This document shows, piece by piece, positions 63,588-64,000 of a stretch of 64,000 nt of DNA (within the stretch, counting starts at the first letter, position 1; every line of letters starts with the position of its first letter). Location: assembly GCF_900107155.1 (NCBI RefSeq), contig NZ_FNOX01000014.1, positions 1 to 64,000 on the forward strand, given 5' to 3'. The notes under the pieces are model-generated. The model saw only the letters and a program-made list of their open reading frames with translations, had not been told where the DNA came from and made no database searches. The translations under genes and the position numbers were made by a program. This stretch comes from Pseudomonas salomonii (GTDB lineage: Bacteria > Pseudomonadota > Gammaproteobacteria > Pseudomonadales > Pseudomonadaceae).

Positions 63588-63695
63588 CTTTGAGCCCTGC
63601 AAAGAAACGAGCTCTCGCATACGTGTCCGCCTGAACACAACGCCATGCCTGAAGCTCGGTTACGCACACACCACAATCAGAATAATGGTGAACAC

Positions 63696-64000
63696 ATGTC
63701 ATACCGTAGAGGCTGGATAGCCGTCTTCCTATTCTCCTTGGCCATGGTCAATTACATGGATCGCATCGCGCTTTCCATTGCGGCCAAACCCATCGCAGAA
63801 GAGTTTCATCTCACATCAGTCGGGATGGGCTACCTATTCTCGTCCTTCATCTGGAGCTATGCGCTCTTCCTGATTCCGGTCGGCCTGCTGATTGATAGGT
63901 ACGGCGTGAAACGCGTCGGCGGCTTAGGTATTTTCATCTGGTCTCTGGCAACGGCACTCACAGGTGCAGCATCCAGCTTTGCCAGTCTGTTGGCTGCACG
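63696..64000 (+). CDS. MFS transporter, anion:cation symporter type (cut by window end)
   Basis: The visible 101 residues start MSYRRGWIAVFLFSLAMVNY with MDRIALSIAAKPIAEEFHLT, followed by two further membrane helices and the MFS loop motif LLIDRYGVKRVGG. NYMDRIALS is typical of the ACS family (uptake of sugar acids and other organic anions). It probably gives a second entry route for the acid used by this locus. The ribosome-binding site is weak. The gene runs off the right edge. Confidence 0.87.
   Translation, partial: MSYRRGWIAVFLFSLAMVNYMDRIALSIAAKPIAEEFHLTSVGMGYLFSSFIWSYALFLIPVGLLIDRYGVKRVGGLGIFIWSLATALTGAASSFASLLAA

Overview
The window reads as a chromosomal segment of a fluorescent Pseudomonas (P. 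fluorescens group). The basis is the GC-rich coding style, the lipopeptide-type non-ribosomal peptide synthetases (NRPS), the families of small proteins around 45-50 kb, and the mixture of plant-associated catabolic genes. No rRNA, tRNA, CRISPR array, intact transposase or phage gene was recognised.

Region 1 (1-20.1 kb) is the start of a cyclic lipopeptide locus. Two NRPS genes on the minus strand overlap by 4 bases. The first has three modules and begins with a condensation domain, as lipo-initiating synthetases do. The second is cut by the left edge. Pocket residues read by eye predict Thr-Pro-Ser-Leu as the first four residues, which is the N-terminal order of the tolaasin/sessilin family (Dhb-Pro-Ser-Leu). 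Upstream lie a SyrD/PvdE-type ABC exporter with a clear terminator, a LuxR-type regulator, a NodT-type outer-membrane channel and a small YodC-like protein.

Region 2 (20.2-32.3 kb) holds a MarR regulator convergent with surE, then a two-component system divergent from an efflux operon: outer-membrane factor, MipA/OmpV protein, membrane-fusion protein, RND pump. The operon ends in a translationally coupled alginate-lyase-family gene. A class I glutamine amidotransferase follows behind a palindromic promoter region.

Region 3 (32.5-41.1 kb) is a tight minus-strand operon of uncertain function: DUF2147 protein, TorF-type porin, FGGY kinase, class II aldolase, class III aminotransferase, a second aldolase-fold protein that has lost its metal ligands, and an MFS transporter fused to a short-chain dehydrogenase. 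A divergent TetR gene sits behind two tandem dyads. This looks like an undescribed polyol or amino-sugar type pathway and is the best candidate for a new system here.

Region 4 (41.2-50.3 kb) has a coupled pectin/pectate lyase and rhamnogalacturonan lyase pair, a lone glycosyltransferase, a run of small and hypothetical genes, a YetF protein group, and two decayed genes (a CinA-like fragment and a probable frameshift).

Region 5 (50.3-54.2 kb) has an SDR divergent from a LysR gene, a glutathione-transferase-like gene divergent from a TetR gene with two near-identical operators between them, and an internally deleted remnant of an acetolactate-synthase-like gene.

Region 6 (54.2-64 kb) is a tricarboxylate-type catabolic locus: acnD-like, prpF-like, a beta-propeller lactonase, a TerC protein and a substrate-binding protein without a signal peptide on the minus strand. 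CitMHS, GntR and MFS transporter genes lie on the plus strand. A 26-base element, 24 of 26 identical, sits in the promoters of both the acnD-like operon and the MFS gene.
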